Source of the DNA: JANQEU01 sp965601455
GTDB taxonomy: Bacteria; Bacteroidota; Bacteroidia; Cytophagales; Cyclobacteriaceae
Reading direction: 5' to 3'
DNA: 64,000 nt
Assembly (NCBI GenBank): GCA_965601455.1
Contig: OZ271831.1
Location: 2,790,001-2,854,000 of the forward strand
Shown here: piece after piece, positions 48,298 to 57,371 of the stretch
Position numbering within the stretch: position 1 is the first letter of the stretch
Layout of the letters: every line of letters begins with the position of its first letter
The notes under the pieces: generated by a model
Database searches by the model: none
Told to the model about the DNA's origin: nothing
The model's input: only the letters and a program-made list of their open reading frames with translations
Made by a program: the position numbers and the translations under genes

Positions 48298-50667
48298 TTA
48301 CTTTAAAGTCGCAATAGTAACCCCCGAACCTCCTCTTTCAACGTGTTCATCATTAAATTTTTCAACGTGCTGATCCCTTTGCAAGTGACTTCGAACCACT
48401 TCCCGTAATACCCCATGTCCTTTACCATGCAAAATCTTCACTTCATTACGCCCGGTAATAATGGCATCATTAAGGAACTGGTCAAGCAAGGGTATCACTT
48501 CCTCTGCCCTTTTCCCACGAACATCCAGTTCATCGGAAAAGTCAGTGAGCTTGCTCTCAAAATTTATTCCACCCACTCGTTTTTGTTTAACTCTTTCTCC
48601 GGACACCTTACCGACCTTTTCAAGACGGTCGAAATTCACGTAGGAAGTGAGCAACCCAAAACGAACACGAGCTTCTTTTTTACCAAGCTCAATGATTTCG
48701 CCAGTACCATCCTGAGCACCAACCTTAACCCTGTCTCCTATCTGAAATACATTATTCTTTGTCGGTGACTTTCTAATCGGCTCGTCATTCAATGAATCTG
48801 ATAAATTAGCAACCTTCTCTCGAGCCTCTTTGGTTTTCCTTTTGTCAGCCTTGCTTTCCTTGATTTCTCTTACCGTTTTCTCGATAGTTTTGTTAGCATT
48901 ATTCAGAATATCCCTCGCCTCTCGTTTTGCATCCCTTATGATCTTTTTTCGATCATCCTCTAGCATGTTTTTAATAGCCTCGTAGTCTTTTTGAAGTTGA
49001 GATAAATCCTGCTCCTGTCTCTTCAACTCTTTCCCTTTTTCCTTAAATCTCTTGCGATCACTCTCCAACTCCGTGAGCAAACGATCGTAGTCCACGTGAC
49101 TTGTTCCTACCTTATCTCTAGCGTTGGATATGATCCTCTTAGGTAATCCAATGTTTTGGGCAATCTCAAATGCGAAGGAACTTCCGGGTTTGCCAAGTTC
49201 AAGTGTGAACAAGGGTCTCAACTTCTGGGTATCATATTGCATAGCACCATTAACAATCCCTTCGTGTTTCTCTGCTAACTGTTTAATGTTGCCGTAATGG
49301 GTAGTTATTAGGCTAAAAGCCCTTTTTTCATGTATTTCTTCCAGAATCACCTCGGCAATAGCACCTCCGAATTGCGGTTCTGTCCCTGTACCAAATTCAT
49401 CGAAAAGTAATAAAGAACGTTTACCTGCAAATTCAATGAAATAGGACATCGCTTTTAACCTAGAACTGTAGGTACTAAGGTCATTTTCCAACGATTGGGA
49501 GTCTCCAATATCAAGAAATATCTCGTTGAATATTCCCATTTCCGATTCCTCGCCTGCGGTTATCGGTAGACCACATTGCAACATAAACTGCAGCAATCCT
49601 ATTGTTTTTAAGGCCACGGATTTTCCTCCTGCATTGGGGCCACTAATTATTACAATCCGCTGGTCTTTATTATTCATAAAAAGGTTCAATGGTACAGTAA
49701 CCTTTTTAGATTCTTCGTTCTTTAGCTTTAATAATGGGTGATAACCATTGATAAGATTTATGAAGGGATTCTTTCTGATTTTTGGGATACGTCCTTCAAA
49801 CTTGCGTCCAAATTTGGCTTTGGCAAGGATGAAGTCCATTAAGCCCAGAAATGAAACTCCTTTCTCCAAATCTGGAAGAGTCTCTCGAATCTGGTCAGCT
49901 AAAGACAGCAGTATTCGTCGTATTTCACGTCTCTCTTCATACTTCAGTTCTTTCACCCGATTGTTCAATTCCAGTACTGCGGAGGGTTCCATGAAAACAG
50001 TTTGACCGGTCGACGATTCATCATGTATAAGGCCAGGAATGTGCCTTTTATGTTCGCTTTTTACTGGAATCACCAATCGCCCTTCACGTAAGGTGATCTC
50101 CATTTCCTCCTCGGAATACTTATTACTTCTTGCCTTATCCAGTATTTTTTGAAGCGAATTCCGAACTTTCTTTTCCGATTTGATGATTTCACCTCTCAAT
50201 TCACTCAGCAGTGGACTTGCGTTAGATCGAATTTCTCCCTTTTCATCAACTTTTGATTCGATCTCATCGACCAATTCCCGATTGGCAATAAATCCATAGG
50301 TCAATTGCACAAGAGAAGAATATTCGGTCTGATGTTTCTTTAGAAACTGTGTCCATTCGTAAATGGATTGCAGGGCGATTTTCAAGGAAAGGAAGTTCTC
50401 CCCTTCCAGAAAGACACCTTCCGTTCTCAATCTTTTCAGCAAATCTCCTATTTCCTCAAAATGAGCGTTGGGATGCTGTCCTTCCTCAAGGATAGCCAGT
50501 GTTTCCGATGTTTGATTTAAAGTTTCCTGAAGTTTATCAAACTTGGATTGAGGTGAAAGATTAAGGACTTTATTTCTACCGGTCTGTGTATGACAAAAAC
50601 CTAGAAGAATTTCCTTAATGGAATTTACTTCTAGTTTATCCTCAATGTTCTTTGGATAGAGTAACAT
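48298..50667 (-). CDS. mutS2: MutS2 with Smr nuclease domain
   Basis: The 789-residue protein has the MutS2 plan without the mismatch-recognition domains: core/lever helices (1-300), ATPase with Walker A GPNAGGKS (about 343-350) and LLLFDEFGTG (Walker B), a long coiled coil of Lys/Glu (about 510-620), a KOW-like strand region (RVKVGAQDGTGEIIELGKKE), and a C-terminal Smr domain (LDVRGKRAEE and LHGKGHGVLR). MutS2 acts in recombination control or in rescue of stalled ribosomes in other bacteria. It begins one base after the DUF4296 stop (shared TAATG). Confidence 0.95.
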   Translation of the reverse strand: MLLYPKNIEDKLEVNSIKEILLGFCHTQTGRNKVLNLSPQSKFDKLQETLNQTSETLAILEEGQHPNAHFEEIGDLLKRLRTEGVFLEGENFLSLKIALQSIYEWTQFLKKHQTEYSSLVQLTYGFIANRELVDEIESKVDEKGEIRSNASPLLSELRGEIIKSEKKVRNSLQKILDKARSNKYSEEEMEITLREGRLVIPVKSEHKRHIPGLIHDESSTGQTVFMEPSAVLELNNRVKELKYEERREIRRILLSLADQIRETLPDLEKGVSFLGLMDFILAKAKFGRKFEGRIPKIRKNPFINLINGYHPLLKLKNEESKKVTVPLNLFMNNKDQRIVIISGPNAGGKSVALKTIGLLQFMLQCGLPITAGEESEMGIFNEIFLDIGDSQSLENDLSTYSSRLKAMSYFIEFAGKRSLLLFDEFGTGTEPQFGGAIAEVILEEIHEKRAFSLITTHYGNIKQLAEKHEGIVNGAMQYDTQKLRPLFTLELGKPGSSFAFEIAQNIGLPKRIISNARDKVGTSHVDYDRLLTELESDRKRFKEKGKELKRQEQDLSQLQKDYEAIKNMLEDDRKKIIRDAKREARDILNNANKTIEKTVREIKESKADKRKTKEAREKVANLSDSLNDEPIRKSPTKNNVFQIGDRVKVGAQDGTGEIIELGKKEARVRFGLLTSYVNFDRLEKVGKVSGERVKQKRVGGINFESKLTDFSDELDVRGKRAEEVIPLLDQFLNDAIITGRNEVKILHGKGHGVLREVVRSHLQRDQHVEKFNDEHVERGGSGVTIATLK

Positions 50668-51008
50668 CAGTTAATCCGTTTCGCTCTTTCGCGTACCATT
50701 AAGGTATCAACCACTTCAATATAAATATCATTCATAATGTGTGGATGATCGAGATAGAATAACAAACTCTCCCGATAGATCAGGGAGTCAACGTTATGCT
50801 GCTCAAATATCAAATCCTCAAAATGATCGTATACCTCTGCAGCACTATCGGGCTCTATATCGAGTTGCTCGATTTTACTTTCCAGCAAATGGAAATCAAC
50901 AAGAATGTTTGCCATTTTGTGCTTCTTAATGACATCCTCGGGTATAGTGTCATTATCGATACACGCCGTTAGTAAAATAATGTTAAGAATTAAAAGTCTT
51001 CCCTTCAA
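50667..51008 (-). CDS. DUF4296 lipoprotein
   Basis: The 113-residue lipoprotein (LLILNIILLTAC, Cys16) carries the DUF4296 helical domain: IPEDVIKKHKMANILVDFHL and LDIEPDSAAEVYDHFEDLIF then FYLDHPHIMNDIYIEVVDTL. The function is unknown; it is common in Bacteroidota next to mutS2 or other conserved genes. The stop shares a base with the mutS2 start (TAATG). It is divergent to the DUF58 gene. Confidence 0.87.
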   Translation of the reverse strand: MKGRLLILNIILLTACIDNDTIPEDVIKKHKMANILVDFHLLESKIEQLDIEPDSAAEVYDHFEDLIFEQHNVDSLIYRESLLFYLDHPHIMNDIYIEVVDTLMVRERAKRIN

Positions 51009-51025
51009 ATCAAACCTCGGTTGTT

Positions 51026-51033
51026 TAGTTTTG
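51026..51033 (+). promoter_or_regulatory. Possible -7 element for the DUF58-Bat operon
   Basis: TAGTTTTG matches TAnnTTTG exactly. RNA would start near 51040, giving a leader of about 14 nt to the GTG at 51054. No clear -33 TTTG is seen at the right distance, so the call is tentative. Confidence 0.35.
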
Positions 51034-51053
51034 TCGCCTTAAAATTAGACCAG

Positions 51054-51938
51054 GTGAAGGAGATCCTCAAAAAGTTAAGGAAATATGAGATCCGGGTCCG
51101 CAAGGCCATCAACTCGCAGATGCAGGGAGATTTCCAATCCATCTTTAAAGGTTCAGGCCTGGAATTCGATGATGTAAGGCAGTACCAATACGGTGATGAT
51201 GTCCGAACCATAGACTGGAATGTTACTGCAAAAGGTCAAGGAACGTATGTCAAGACCTTTAAGGAAGAAAAAGAGCAGACTGTTTTTTTTATTCTTGATG
51301 TAAGCGCTTCACAGGAAATTGGAGCTGAAGGTCAGCAGAAAATTGACATTGGAAAAGAGATTACAGCTTTGTTGGCCATTTCAGCCATCAAGGAAAGTAG
51401 CCAGGTGGGTATGATGTGTTACTCAGACATCATGGAAAAGTATGTTAAACCCGCAAAGGGTATGCGTCACTCTTACGAAATAGTGAATACCCTTTTCAAC
51501 CTACAACCTCAATCAAAGCAAACTAATTTGAATGCGGCTTTGAAGTATGCACTCAACATGCTAAAAAGACGGACGGTTATTTTCGTCATTTCAGATTTCG
51601 TGGACGAAGATTACATTCACAGTTTAAAGGGAATGGCTCGGAAACACGACCTGGTGGTTATTCAATTGTTTGATAAACGAGAATCCGTTTTTCCGGATCT
51701 GGGAATCGTGCCCCTATTTGAAAAAGAGTCAGGAAAAAGCATCTGGGTTAATACATCATCTGATCACTTCAAAGAATTAATGACCTCCAGATATAAGGAA
51801 ACTTCAGAATCACTTGAGCAATTCTGCCATCGAAACGATGTGAGCTACCTGGCGGTTGACACCGGTGAGGACTATGTTCCCAAGCTCATTAAATTATTTA
51901 CTTATCGCAATAAAATGAATCCCCAACGTGCGAGGTAG
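51054..51938 (+). CDS. DUF58 protein (von Willebrand factor A-like)
   Basis: Read from the GTG at 51054 (294 residues, MKEILKKLRKYEIRVRKAI); the in-frame TTG at 51021 would place the start upstream of the likely transcription start. It shows the DUF58 signature EFDDVRQYQYGDDVRTIDWNV and a VWA-type strand FFILDVSASQEIG with the D-x-S-x-S plan, then VISDFVDEDY. DUF58 proteins are encoded with MoxR ATPases and Bat proteins and may help fold or protect envelope proteins under stress. No MoxR gene is in the window, so that partner must lie elsewhere. Confidence 0.88.
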   Translation: MKEILKKLRKYEIRVRKAINSQMQGDFQSIFKGSGLEFDDVRQYQYGDDVRTIDWNVTAKGQGTYVKTFKEEKEQTVFFILDVSASQEIGAEGQQKIDIGKEITALLAISAIKESSQVGMMCYSDIMEKYVKPAKGMRHSYEIVNTLFNLQPQSKQTNLNAALKYALNMLKRRTVIFVISDFVDEDYIHSLKGMARKHDLVVIQLFDKRESVFPDLGIVPLFEKESGKSIWVNTSSDHFKELMTSRYKETSESLEQFCHRNDVSYLAVDTGEDYVPKLIKLFTYRNKMNPQRAR

Positions 51939-52821
51939 TAGCATTCTCTTCATTCTACTTTTATGCTATTCAAACCTGTATTCCCAACAGGTGGATATAT
52001 CCTCCGGGTTTGTTCAAGACAGTCTATCAGTTGGTGAGGAGATTCAATACTGGCTTACCACGCGCTACACCCCGGAAAATGAAATATTACTACCCGACAC
52101 CAATTACAATTTCGAACCGTTCGAGTTCATTGATAAATACTATGCACCATCAAGAATAGACAATAACCTACTTGTTGACTCGGCAGTTTACATCTTGCAA
52201 TCATTTGAAGTTGACCGGGTTCAAAAATTAAAGCTACCTGCCATAATATTCATGGCAGATGATTCCAGCTCCGTCTGGTCTGCTGAAGACAGCATCTACT
52301 TTCGAGAGTTGGCTCCCATGGTGTCAGACACTACAGCACTAAAAGCAAATTTTTCTTACCAGGAAGTCATCCGACAATTCAACACCCCACTTTTACTATC
52401 ACTCCTCGGGGTCATTTTATTTGTCTTGATTTTGGTCTATCTATTATTTGGTAAGCGAATCAGAAAATACCTAATGATCAGAAAGCTTCAGAAAGACTAT
52501 ATTTCATTCACTGATACACAGTCCTCTTTCATAGAAAAACTCAAAGAAGACCAGGAAGCAAATACGGTGGAGGAAGCCGTAACGCATTGGAAGAAGTACC
52601 TGGAAAAGCTGGAGGTTACACCCATCACAAAGTTGACAACTAAGGAAATACTGGCACTGGAGTTCACTTCAGAATTGCGGGAAAGTCTGAAGGCTATTGA
52701 TAAGTGCATCTTCGGTGGGGCAACATCAGACGACATCTATCGTAGTTTTCAATCAATAGAAGATTTTACACAGCATCGTTACCTGGTAAAGCTTGAGGAA
52801 TTAAAGAATAATGGAAAGTAG
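51928..52821 (+). CDS. Exported single-pass membrane protein of the Bat operon
   Basis: Starts at GTG 51928, overlapping the DUF58 gene by 11 bp. The 297-residue protein has a signal peptide (MRGSSILFILLLCYSNLYSQ), a periplasmic beta-sandwich-like part (21-150), a helix at about 153-173 and a cytoplasmic helical domain with DUF4381-like features (EAVTHWKKYLEKLEVTPITKL then ELRESLKAIDKCIFGG). Position and plan match the small membrane subunit found between DUF58 and BatA genes (BatD- or DUF4381-like). It may link VWA proteins to the membrane. Confidence 0.75.
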   Translation: MRGSSILFILLLCYSNLYSQQVDISSGFVQDSLSVGEEIQYWLTTRYTPENEILLPDTNYNFEPFEFIDKYYAPSRIDNNLLVDSAVYILQSFEVDRVQKLKLPAIIFMADDSSSVWSAEDSIYFRELAPMVSDTTALKANFSYQEVIRQFNTPLLLSLLGVILFVLILVYLLFGKRIRKYLMIRKLQKDYISFTDTQSSFIEKLKEDQEANTVEEAVTHWKKYLEKLEVTPITKLTTKEILALEFTSELRESLKAIDKCIFGGATSDDIYRSFQSIEDFTQHRYLVKLEELKNNGK

Positions 52822-53845
52822 TTGGTTTTCAATTAGATGGTTTACCCCGGATGTACTCCAATCATTCGAATGGCAGAACTATCAATGGCTCTATCTTATT
52901 CTGCTTGTTCCATTATTCTTTGGCATTCGTTGGCTTGTTATCAAAAGATCCAGACAAAAGCTACCTGTTGCACTTACCAAGAAAAATCTGAAAAGCGATC
53001 CCATCAGTCATCTTCGGCACATACCACCACTTTTAATCGCTCTCATCATCTCCTTAATTCTCTTGGCCTTGGCCCGACCCCAAACCACTAATGAACAAGT
53101 GGAGCAATGGAGCGAAGGGATTGACATTGTTATGCTTATCGATATTTCTGAATCGATGAATATTCAGGACTTTCTTCCAAACAGACTGGAGGCCGCAAAA
53201 GATGTCGCTCTTTCGTTTGTAGAAGGTCGATTTCAAGATAGAATCGGACTGGTTGTGTTTTCAGGTGATGCCTACTCTCGTTCGCCTCTTACCACCGACT
53301 ACGAGCTGCTTAAGACTTACATATCTGATATTAATTTTGATCTGATAGAAAACCGTGGAACGGCAATCGGCAGCGCACTCGCCGTCGGGACAAACCGACT
53401 TAGAGAATCAGATTCGAAATCCAAGGTTATCATCTTGCTTAGTGACGGAGACAATACTGCCGGAAATATTGATCCGGTAACTGCCGCTAAACTGGCTTCT
53501 GCCTACGGAATAAAAATATATGCGATAGCTATTGGTAAAGAGGGCAAAGTTCCTTTTGGTAAAGACTTCTTCGGGCGTACTCGCTACGTCGAAAACACCC
53601 TCGACGAGACCAACCTCAGAGAAATTGCACGTATTGGAAATGGGAATTTCTATCGAGTATCCGATAAGCAGGCATTGGAAACCGTATTCAGAGAAATCGA
53701 CTCACTGGAAAAAGCCGAAATTAAAGAAACAAGGTATAAGGACACCACCGATTACTACTATGTATACCTGCGATGGGCTGTTGCTCTATTTCTCTTGTGG
53801 ATGTTGTTGAAAACATCGATCATTTCAAATGCTTTACTAGACTGA
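52811..53845 (+). CDS. batA: BatA-type von Willebrand factor A membrane protein
   Basis: The 344-residue protein has two N-terminal helices (about 26-43 and 72-88), a VWA domain with an intact MIDAS site (D111-I-S113-E-S115 in MLIDISESM, then the later Thr and Asp in LLSDGDNT) and a C-terminal helix (about 317-336). BatA proteins belong to the Bacteroides aerotolerance group and are thought to work with MoxR ATPases on envelope proteins. The usual batB, batC and batE genes are not seen after it; the next gene is unrelated. It overlaps the previous gene by 11 bp. Confidence 0.88.
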   Translation: MESSWFSIRWFTPDVLQSFEWQNYQWLYLILLVPLFFGIRWLVIKRSRQKLPVALTKKNLKSDPISHLRHIPPLLIALIISLILLALARPQTTNEQVEQWSEGIDIVMLIDISESMNIQDFLPNRLEAAKDVALSFVEGRFQDRIGLVVFSGDAYSRSPLTTDYELLKTYISDINFDLIENRGTAIGSALAVGTNRLRESDSKSKVIILLSDGDNTAGNIDPVTAAKLASAYGIKIYAIAIGKEGKVPFGKDFFGRTRYVENTLDETNLREIARIGNGNFYRVSDKQALETVFREIDSLEKAEIKETRYKDTTDYYYVYLRWAVALFLLWMLLKTSIISNALLD

Positions 53846-53960
53846 CTAGTTCATCCTTTATTCTTCCTGATTCAGTATCCTGATCGACCGTTTGAGCAGT
53901 AAAACCCCTCAAATTATGCTGTTTTGGCGTATTAGAAGTAGGTCATAACTCAAACAATAA

Positions 53961-54542
53961 ATGAAAAAGTTAACAATTGCTCTCGCTGCAGTACTCACTC
54001 TAGGAGTAACTGCCGGTTTCGGAATGGAACCCCCGTATTCAGTTTCTGAGAAGAATCCTATTTCACTTCAGTACGATGATCAGGGGAAATTGAATCTTAA
54101 AGTACTAGCCGCAGATAAAGGTCGTATGCGATTACAAGTATATCAGGCATCTGGAAAAAAGCTATTTGAAGACCAGATCAACTATAAGGGAGCTTTCCAA
54201 CTTCCTATTGATATGTCGGAACTTGGTCCTGGAGAATACAAAGTGGTACTAGATGGATCGGATATTTCTCATGAGCAGGAAGTCTTCCAAAGTGCATTAA
54301 CATTTGAAGACGTTCATGCTTCTATGCAAGATCTTGAAAACGATCGATACGCTATAAAGGTATTACACGAAGGAGTACCTGTGAAAGTGGAAATTCAAAC
54401 AAAAGAAGGAAAAACCATATACAATAAGACATACCTGAGAAAGTCAAACTTCGAGCAAGTATTTGATCTTTCAGCATATAAAGGTCAGGACCTGACAGCG
54501 ACAATATCAGGTGAAAAATCGTATATCAGGTTCGACCTGTAA
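53961..54542 (+). CDS. Exported beta-rich protein, function unknown
   Basis: A 193-residue protein with a signal peptide (MKKLTIALAAVLTLGVTAGFG). Two similar beta-sandwich repeats follow: SLQYDDQGKLNLKVLAADKG with RMRLQVYQASGKKLFEDQIN and SELGPGEYKVVL, then YAIKVLHEGVPVKVEIQTKE with GKTIYNKTYLRKSNF and LSAYKGQDLTATI. These resemble DUF3244-like or sorting-domain-like folds of secreted Bacteroidota proteins, but it lacks a sorting-domain end. A strong terminator follows, so it is a single-gene unit. Confidence 0.7.
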   Translation: MKKLTIALAAVLTLGVTAGFGMEPPYSVSEKNPISLQYDDQGKLNLKVLAADKGRMRLQVYQASGKKLFEDQINYKGAFQLPIDMSELGPGEYKVVLDGSDISHEQEVFQSALTFEDVHASMQDLENDRYAIKVLHEGVPVKVEIQTKEGKTIYNKTYLRKSNFEQVFDLSAYKGQDLTATISGEKSYIRFDL

Positions 54543-54569
54543 TACGTTCGGTTCATAGGTTACAGTGGG

Positions 54570-54602
54570 GTCCCGTCGGTCAATCCGATGGGACTTTTTT
54601 TT
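54570..54602 (+). terminator. Terminator after the exported beta-rich protein gene
   Basis: GTCCCGTCGG (54570-54579) pairs with CCGATGGGAC (54585-54594, one G-T pair) around a 5-nt loop and is followed by eight T residues. Confidence 0.88.
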
Positions 54603-54754
54603 GCATTCACATGGCGGGTACTGAGTTATTCAGTTTTATTACCTTTAGCTACAATCATCAAATCGATTAAAATACCACGAAGAATTTCTCTGATTAGCTA
54701 TGTTGGCTCCCAATCAAAAAAAATGATTCCAAATGGAAGAAGAAAAGATGAATA

Positions 54755-55372
54755 ATGCACAAAACCATCGTATTACTTAGTTCTTTCTTTTACCTGTCGC
54801 CTCTCCTTTCACATGCTCAATTTGATAACTGGAATTTCGAAAAAGAAGTTGATGGAATCAAAATATATTCGAAGGATTCAATAGACAATGATCGGATAAA
54901 GTGTTTTGGGATTTCAATGGTAATTGAATCCGATCTTGAATCTCCACTAAAGGTCTTAAGGGATGTCATGCACTATAATACCTGGTTGAATGGCGTAGAC
55001 ACCGCAATAGTGGAAAAATCCTTTGGCTCAAACGATTTTGTCTATCATGTTTATATCAGCAAAAGTTTCATTTTTTATACCCTCAAAAGAGATGCAGTAG
55101 CTCACTTGAAAATGGCAAATTCCTCAGAAGACTTAAGCACTTCCAGGTCGACACTTGTTACCGAAGCCGTAGAAGACAAGGACTATGTTCGCTTACAACA
55201 TTATCTCGTTGACTGGCGATTTGAACGGGTTGACAAGAGGACAATTCGGGTTGTTTATCATTCTGTCGCGGATGTAGAGTTTCCATTCGCTTACTTCCTA
55301 CTAAAGGGCTTTATTATGGATAGTGTGGTAAAATCTTTTTCCGCATTCAGAGAAAAGGTGGAGAATCTTTAA
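54755..55372 (+). CDS. START-domain-like lipid-binding protein, exported
   Basis: A 205-residue protein with a signal peptide (MHKTIVLLSSFFYLSPLLSHA) and a START/SRPBCC-type domain: NWNFEKEVDGIKIYSKDSID, KCFGISMVIESDLESPLKVL, WLNGVDTAIVEKSF, HYLVDWRFERVDKRTIRVVY and FAYFLLKGFIMDSVVKSF. START domains hold lipids or other hydrophobic ligands in a deep pocket. The periplasmic location suggests lipid transport between membranes. It lies just before the ECF sigma operon but has its own 5' region. Confidence 0.77.
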   Translation: MHKTIVLLSSFFYLSPLLSHAQFDNWNFEKEVDGIKIYSKDSIDNDRIKCFGISMVIESDLESPLKVLRDVMHYNTWLNGVDTAIVEKSFGSNDFVYHVYISKSFIFYTLKRDAVAHLKMANSSEDLSTSRSTLVTEAVEDKDYVRLQHYLVDWRFERVDKRTIRVVYHSVADVEFPFAYFLLKGFIMDSVVKSFSAFREKVENL

Positions 55373-55390
55373 AAATATTTTCATCAGGTT

Positions 55391-55415
55391 GTAACAAAAT
55401 ACCCACAAAGTAGTC
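55391..55415 (+). promoter_or_regulatory. Possible self-controlled ECF promoter
   Basis: GTAAC (55391-55395) and GTC in TAGTCTT (55413-55415) are spaced as in ECF-type -35 (AAC) and -10 (GTC) elements, just upstream of the sigma gene at 55427. ECF factors often read their own promoter. The match is by eye only. Confidence 0.4.
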
Positions 55416-55426
55416 TTCCTATCGAA

Positions 55427-55933
55427 ATGTCATCCATATTCAATAACTACATTATGCCTGCAGCTCCGAAAATGTACCGGTATGCCTTTTCGATTTTGAA
55501 AAGTGAGGAACATGCACATGATGTGGTTCAGGAATGTTTGACAAAAATCTGGGAAGGTCGGAAAAAGTTGGAGGAAATCAGAAATCATGAAGCCTGGGTA
55601 ATGAGAATTACCAGGAATCAATGCTATGATTGGGTCAAGACAAACAGTCACAATTACTTAATGGAAAACGAAAATAATCGGGTAGAAACCGTTGAAGCTG
55701 ATCATGAAATGTTAGCACAGGATTATCAGAAATGGCTTGATATCGTATTATCAGGCATTCCCGATAAACATAGAGAGGTTTTTCATTTAAGAGAAATTGA
55801 AGGGATGAGCTATGTAGAAATAGCTGAAAGTCTGGACATGGAAATTAGTGATGTGAAAGTGTGTCTGCACCGGGCAAGATTGAAAGTGAGATCGCAAATC
55901 CAAAAAATTGAGGCTTATGGAATCGCGAATTAG
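55427..55933 (+). CDS. ECF-type RNA polymerase sigma factor
   Basis: The 168-residue protein has sigma region 2 (YRYAFSILKSEEHAHDVVQE then CLTKIWEGRKKL) and region 4 (IPDKHREVFHLREIEGMSYV and EIAESLDMEISDVKVCLHRA). It is the first gene of a tight operon with an anti-sigma-like protein, two DUF4252 proteins and probably the ABC transporter. It is distinct from the sigma factor at 16952-17497, and its anti-sigma partner has no outer-membrane barrel. Confidence 0.93.
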   Translation: MSSIFNNYIMPAAPKMYRYAFSILKSEEHAHDVVQECLTKIWEGRKKLEEIRNHEAWVMRITRNQCYDWVKTNSHNYLMENENNRVETVEADHEMLAQDYQKWLDIVLSGIPDKHREVFHLREIEGMSYVEIAESLDMEISDVKVCLHRARLKVRSQIQKIEAYGIAN

Positions 55934-56339
55934 GAATTTGATTAACGACTATTGGGAGGGTAAGACAACCTTGAAACAGGAGGAAGAGATAAAGAATTAC
56001 TTTATTGAAAACCCTCATCTAAACGCGGAAGGATTATACTTCAGAGGTCTAAAATCGGAACAAGCTAATACAACCGTTTTTGCACATCCAGGAAAGAAAT
56101 CGCAGTACACCTGGTGGTCGGCGGCAGCATCGCTGGTAGTTGGCATAGGAGTGGCAATATTCATATTGAATGATGCCAATCGCCATGACCAATATGTTAT
56201 CGACGATCCAAAGGAAGCCTACGAAATCACAAGGAAAGCATTGATGGTCGTTTCCTCCTCAATCCAGGAAGGTAAGTCCTATTCCCAGGAACTAAATAAA
56301 ATTAATGAAGCAGAAAAAAAATTAACTGATGAAAAATAA
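55917..56339 (+). CDS. Small membrane protein, likely anti-sigma factor
   Basis: Read from the ATG at 55917 (140 residues); a TTG at 55908 is possible. The N-terminal 60 residues are helical and cytoplasmic (MESRIRNLINDYWEGKTTL then EEEIKNYFI), followed by one helix (about 69-85, WWSAAASLVVGIGVAIFIL) and a short periplasmic tail. Size, topology and the 17-bp overlap with the ECF gene fit a single-pass anti-sigma factor. The EGKTTLKQEEEIKNYF phrase is common in Bacteroidota proteins in this position. Confidence 0.75.
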   Translation: MESRIRNLINDYWEGKTTLKQEEEIKNYFIENPHLNAEGLYFRGLKSEQANTTVFAHPGKKSQYTWWSAAASLVVGIGVAIFILNDANRHDQYVIDDPKEAYEITRKALMVVSSSIQEGKSYSQELNKINEAEKKLTDEK

Positions 56340-56868
56340 TATTAGAATGAAACGATTTGTGACGTTGGCGATTATGTTGACATGGTCCTCGCTGCTAATG
56401 GCCCAAGGTAAAGTAGTGACCAAATACTTTGACCAGTTTGAAAATGACGAGAAGTTTGTCAAAGTATCGATTAGCAGTAAAATGTTTAGCATGTTCACTG
56501 ATCTCGAATCCGGTAGTGAAGCGGAGGAAGAGTTTTTAAAGGCAATTAGTAAGCTGAAAGGGCTAAAAATGGTTGTAGGAGATAGTGTACCAGATGCCGC
56601 AGGTAAACTATATTCTCAAGCTGTAAATGATGTGAAAAAAGCAGGATTTGAAGAGCTAATGAGTGTTAAAGACGCTGAGGAAAATCTGTATTTTTCAGTC
56701 ATGGACGAAGGCGGTAAGATCACTGAATTGATGATGGTTGCTGGCGGAAGAGAAAAATTTGTGGTTCTCAGTCTATTTGGTGAAATCGACTTGAAATCAA
56801 TAGCAAGAATGGCCAGGGAAATGCAGGTAGATGGTTTACAACCGCTTGAAAAACTGGATGAGAATTGA
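56329..56868 (+). CDS. DUF4252 exported protein (first copy)
   Basis: The 179-residue protein has a signal peptide (taken from Met1 or, better, Met7, MKRFVTLAIMLTWSSLLMAQ). The DUF4252 domain follows, with VSISSKMFSMFTD, ISKLKGLKMVV and FEELMSVKDAEENLYFSV plus MVAGGREKFVVLSLFGEIDL. The function is unknown; the family is almost limited to Bacteroidota and often follows ECF sigma/anti-sigma pairs, which suggests it is part of their output or sensing. It overlaps the anti-sigma gene by 11 bp and the next DUF4252 gene by 4 bp. Confidence 0.87.
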   Translation: MKNNIRMKRFVTLAIMLTWSSLLMAQGKVVTKYFDQFENDEKFVKVSISSKMFSMFTDLESGSEAEEEFLKAISKLKGLKMVVGDSVPDAAGKLYSQAVNDVKKAGFEELMSVKDAEENLYFSVMDEGGKITELMMVAGGREKFVVLSLFGEIDLKSIARMAREMQVDGLQPLEKLDEN

Positions 56869-57371
56869 TTAGAGAAACGCTTACATGTTTTCTGTTGGGG
56901 CTGTTATGGCAGCCCCTTTTTTCACAAGAAAACATCATAAAATCCTTTGCTGAAACAAGTAGTTCTCGGACAATCTGCTTCTACCCTAGCACGCTACGGA
57001 TGCTTAATATATCTGGTGACCCTTTGTTTAATGAGGCAATAAGTGGAGTTAAAAAACTTCTGATTTATTCATTGGATTCCTCATCGGTGGCCGATAGGTC
57101 CTACGTTCCTGTTATTAAGGAATATGAAAAGGAAGGTTTTGAGGAATACATGTCAATGTGGGGTGGAAGAATAGGATTTATATACGGTAGAGAAGGACGT
57201 AAACCCGCATTTGTGGGAGCTTACGGCGATTCTCAACAAGCTTTTCTATTTTACTTATCGGGTGAGTTTCAATGGGATAAAATTCCAAAACTCATGGAAT
57301 CACTTGAAGACAACTCACTAATGAGTACCATAATCAATACCAATTCAATTATCTCCGAGTTCGATGAGTGA
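56865..57371 (+). CDS. DUF4252-like exported protein (second copy)
   Basis: Starts at TTG 56865, overlapping the previous stop (TTGA). The 168-residue protein has a signal peptide (MIRETLTCFLLGLLWQPLFS) and a weaker DUF4252-like domain (FYPSTLRMLNISGDPLFNE, VKKLLIYSL, GFEEYMSMWGGRIGFIYGRE and QAFLFYLSGEFQWDKIPKLM). It is a diverged duplicate of its neighbour. It overlaps the ABC ATPase gene by 8 bp, which ties the sigma operon to the transporter. Confidence 0.8.
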   Translation: MIRETLTCFLLGLLWQPLFSQENIIKSFAETSSSRTICFYPSTLRMLNISGDPLFNEAISGVKKLLIYSLDSSSVADRSYVPVIKEYEKEGFEEYMSMWGGRIGFIYGREGRKPAFVGAYGDSQQAFLFYLSGEFQWDKIPKLMESLEDNSLMSTIINTNSIISEFDE

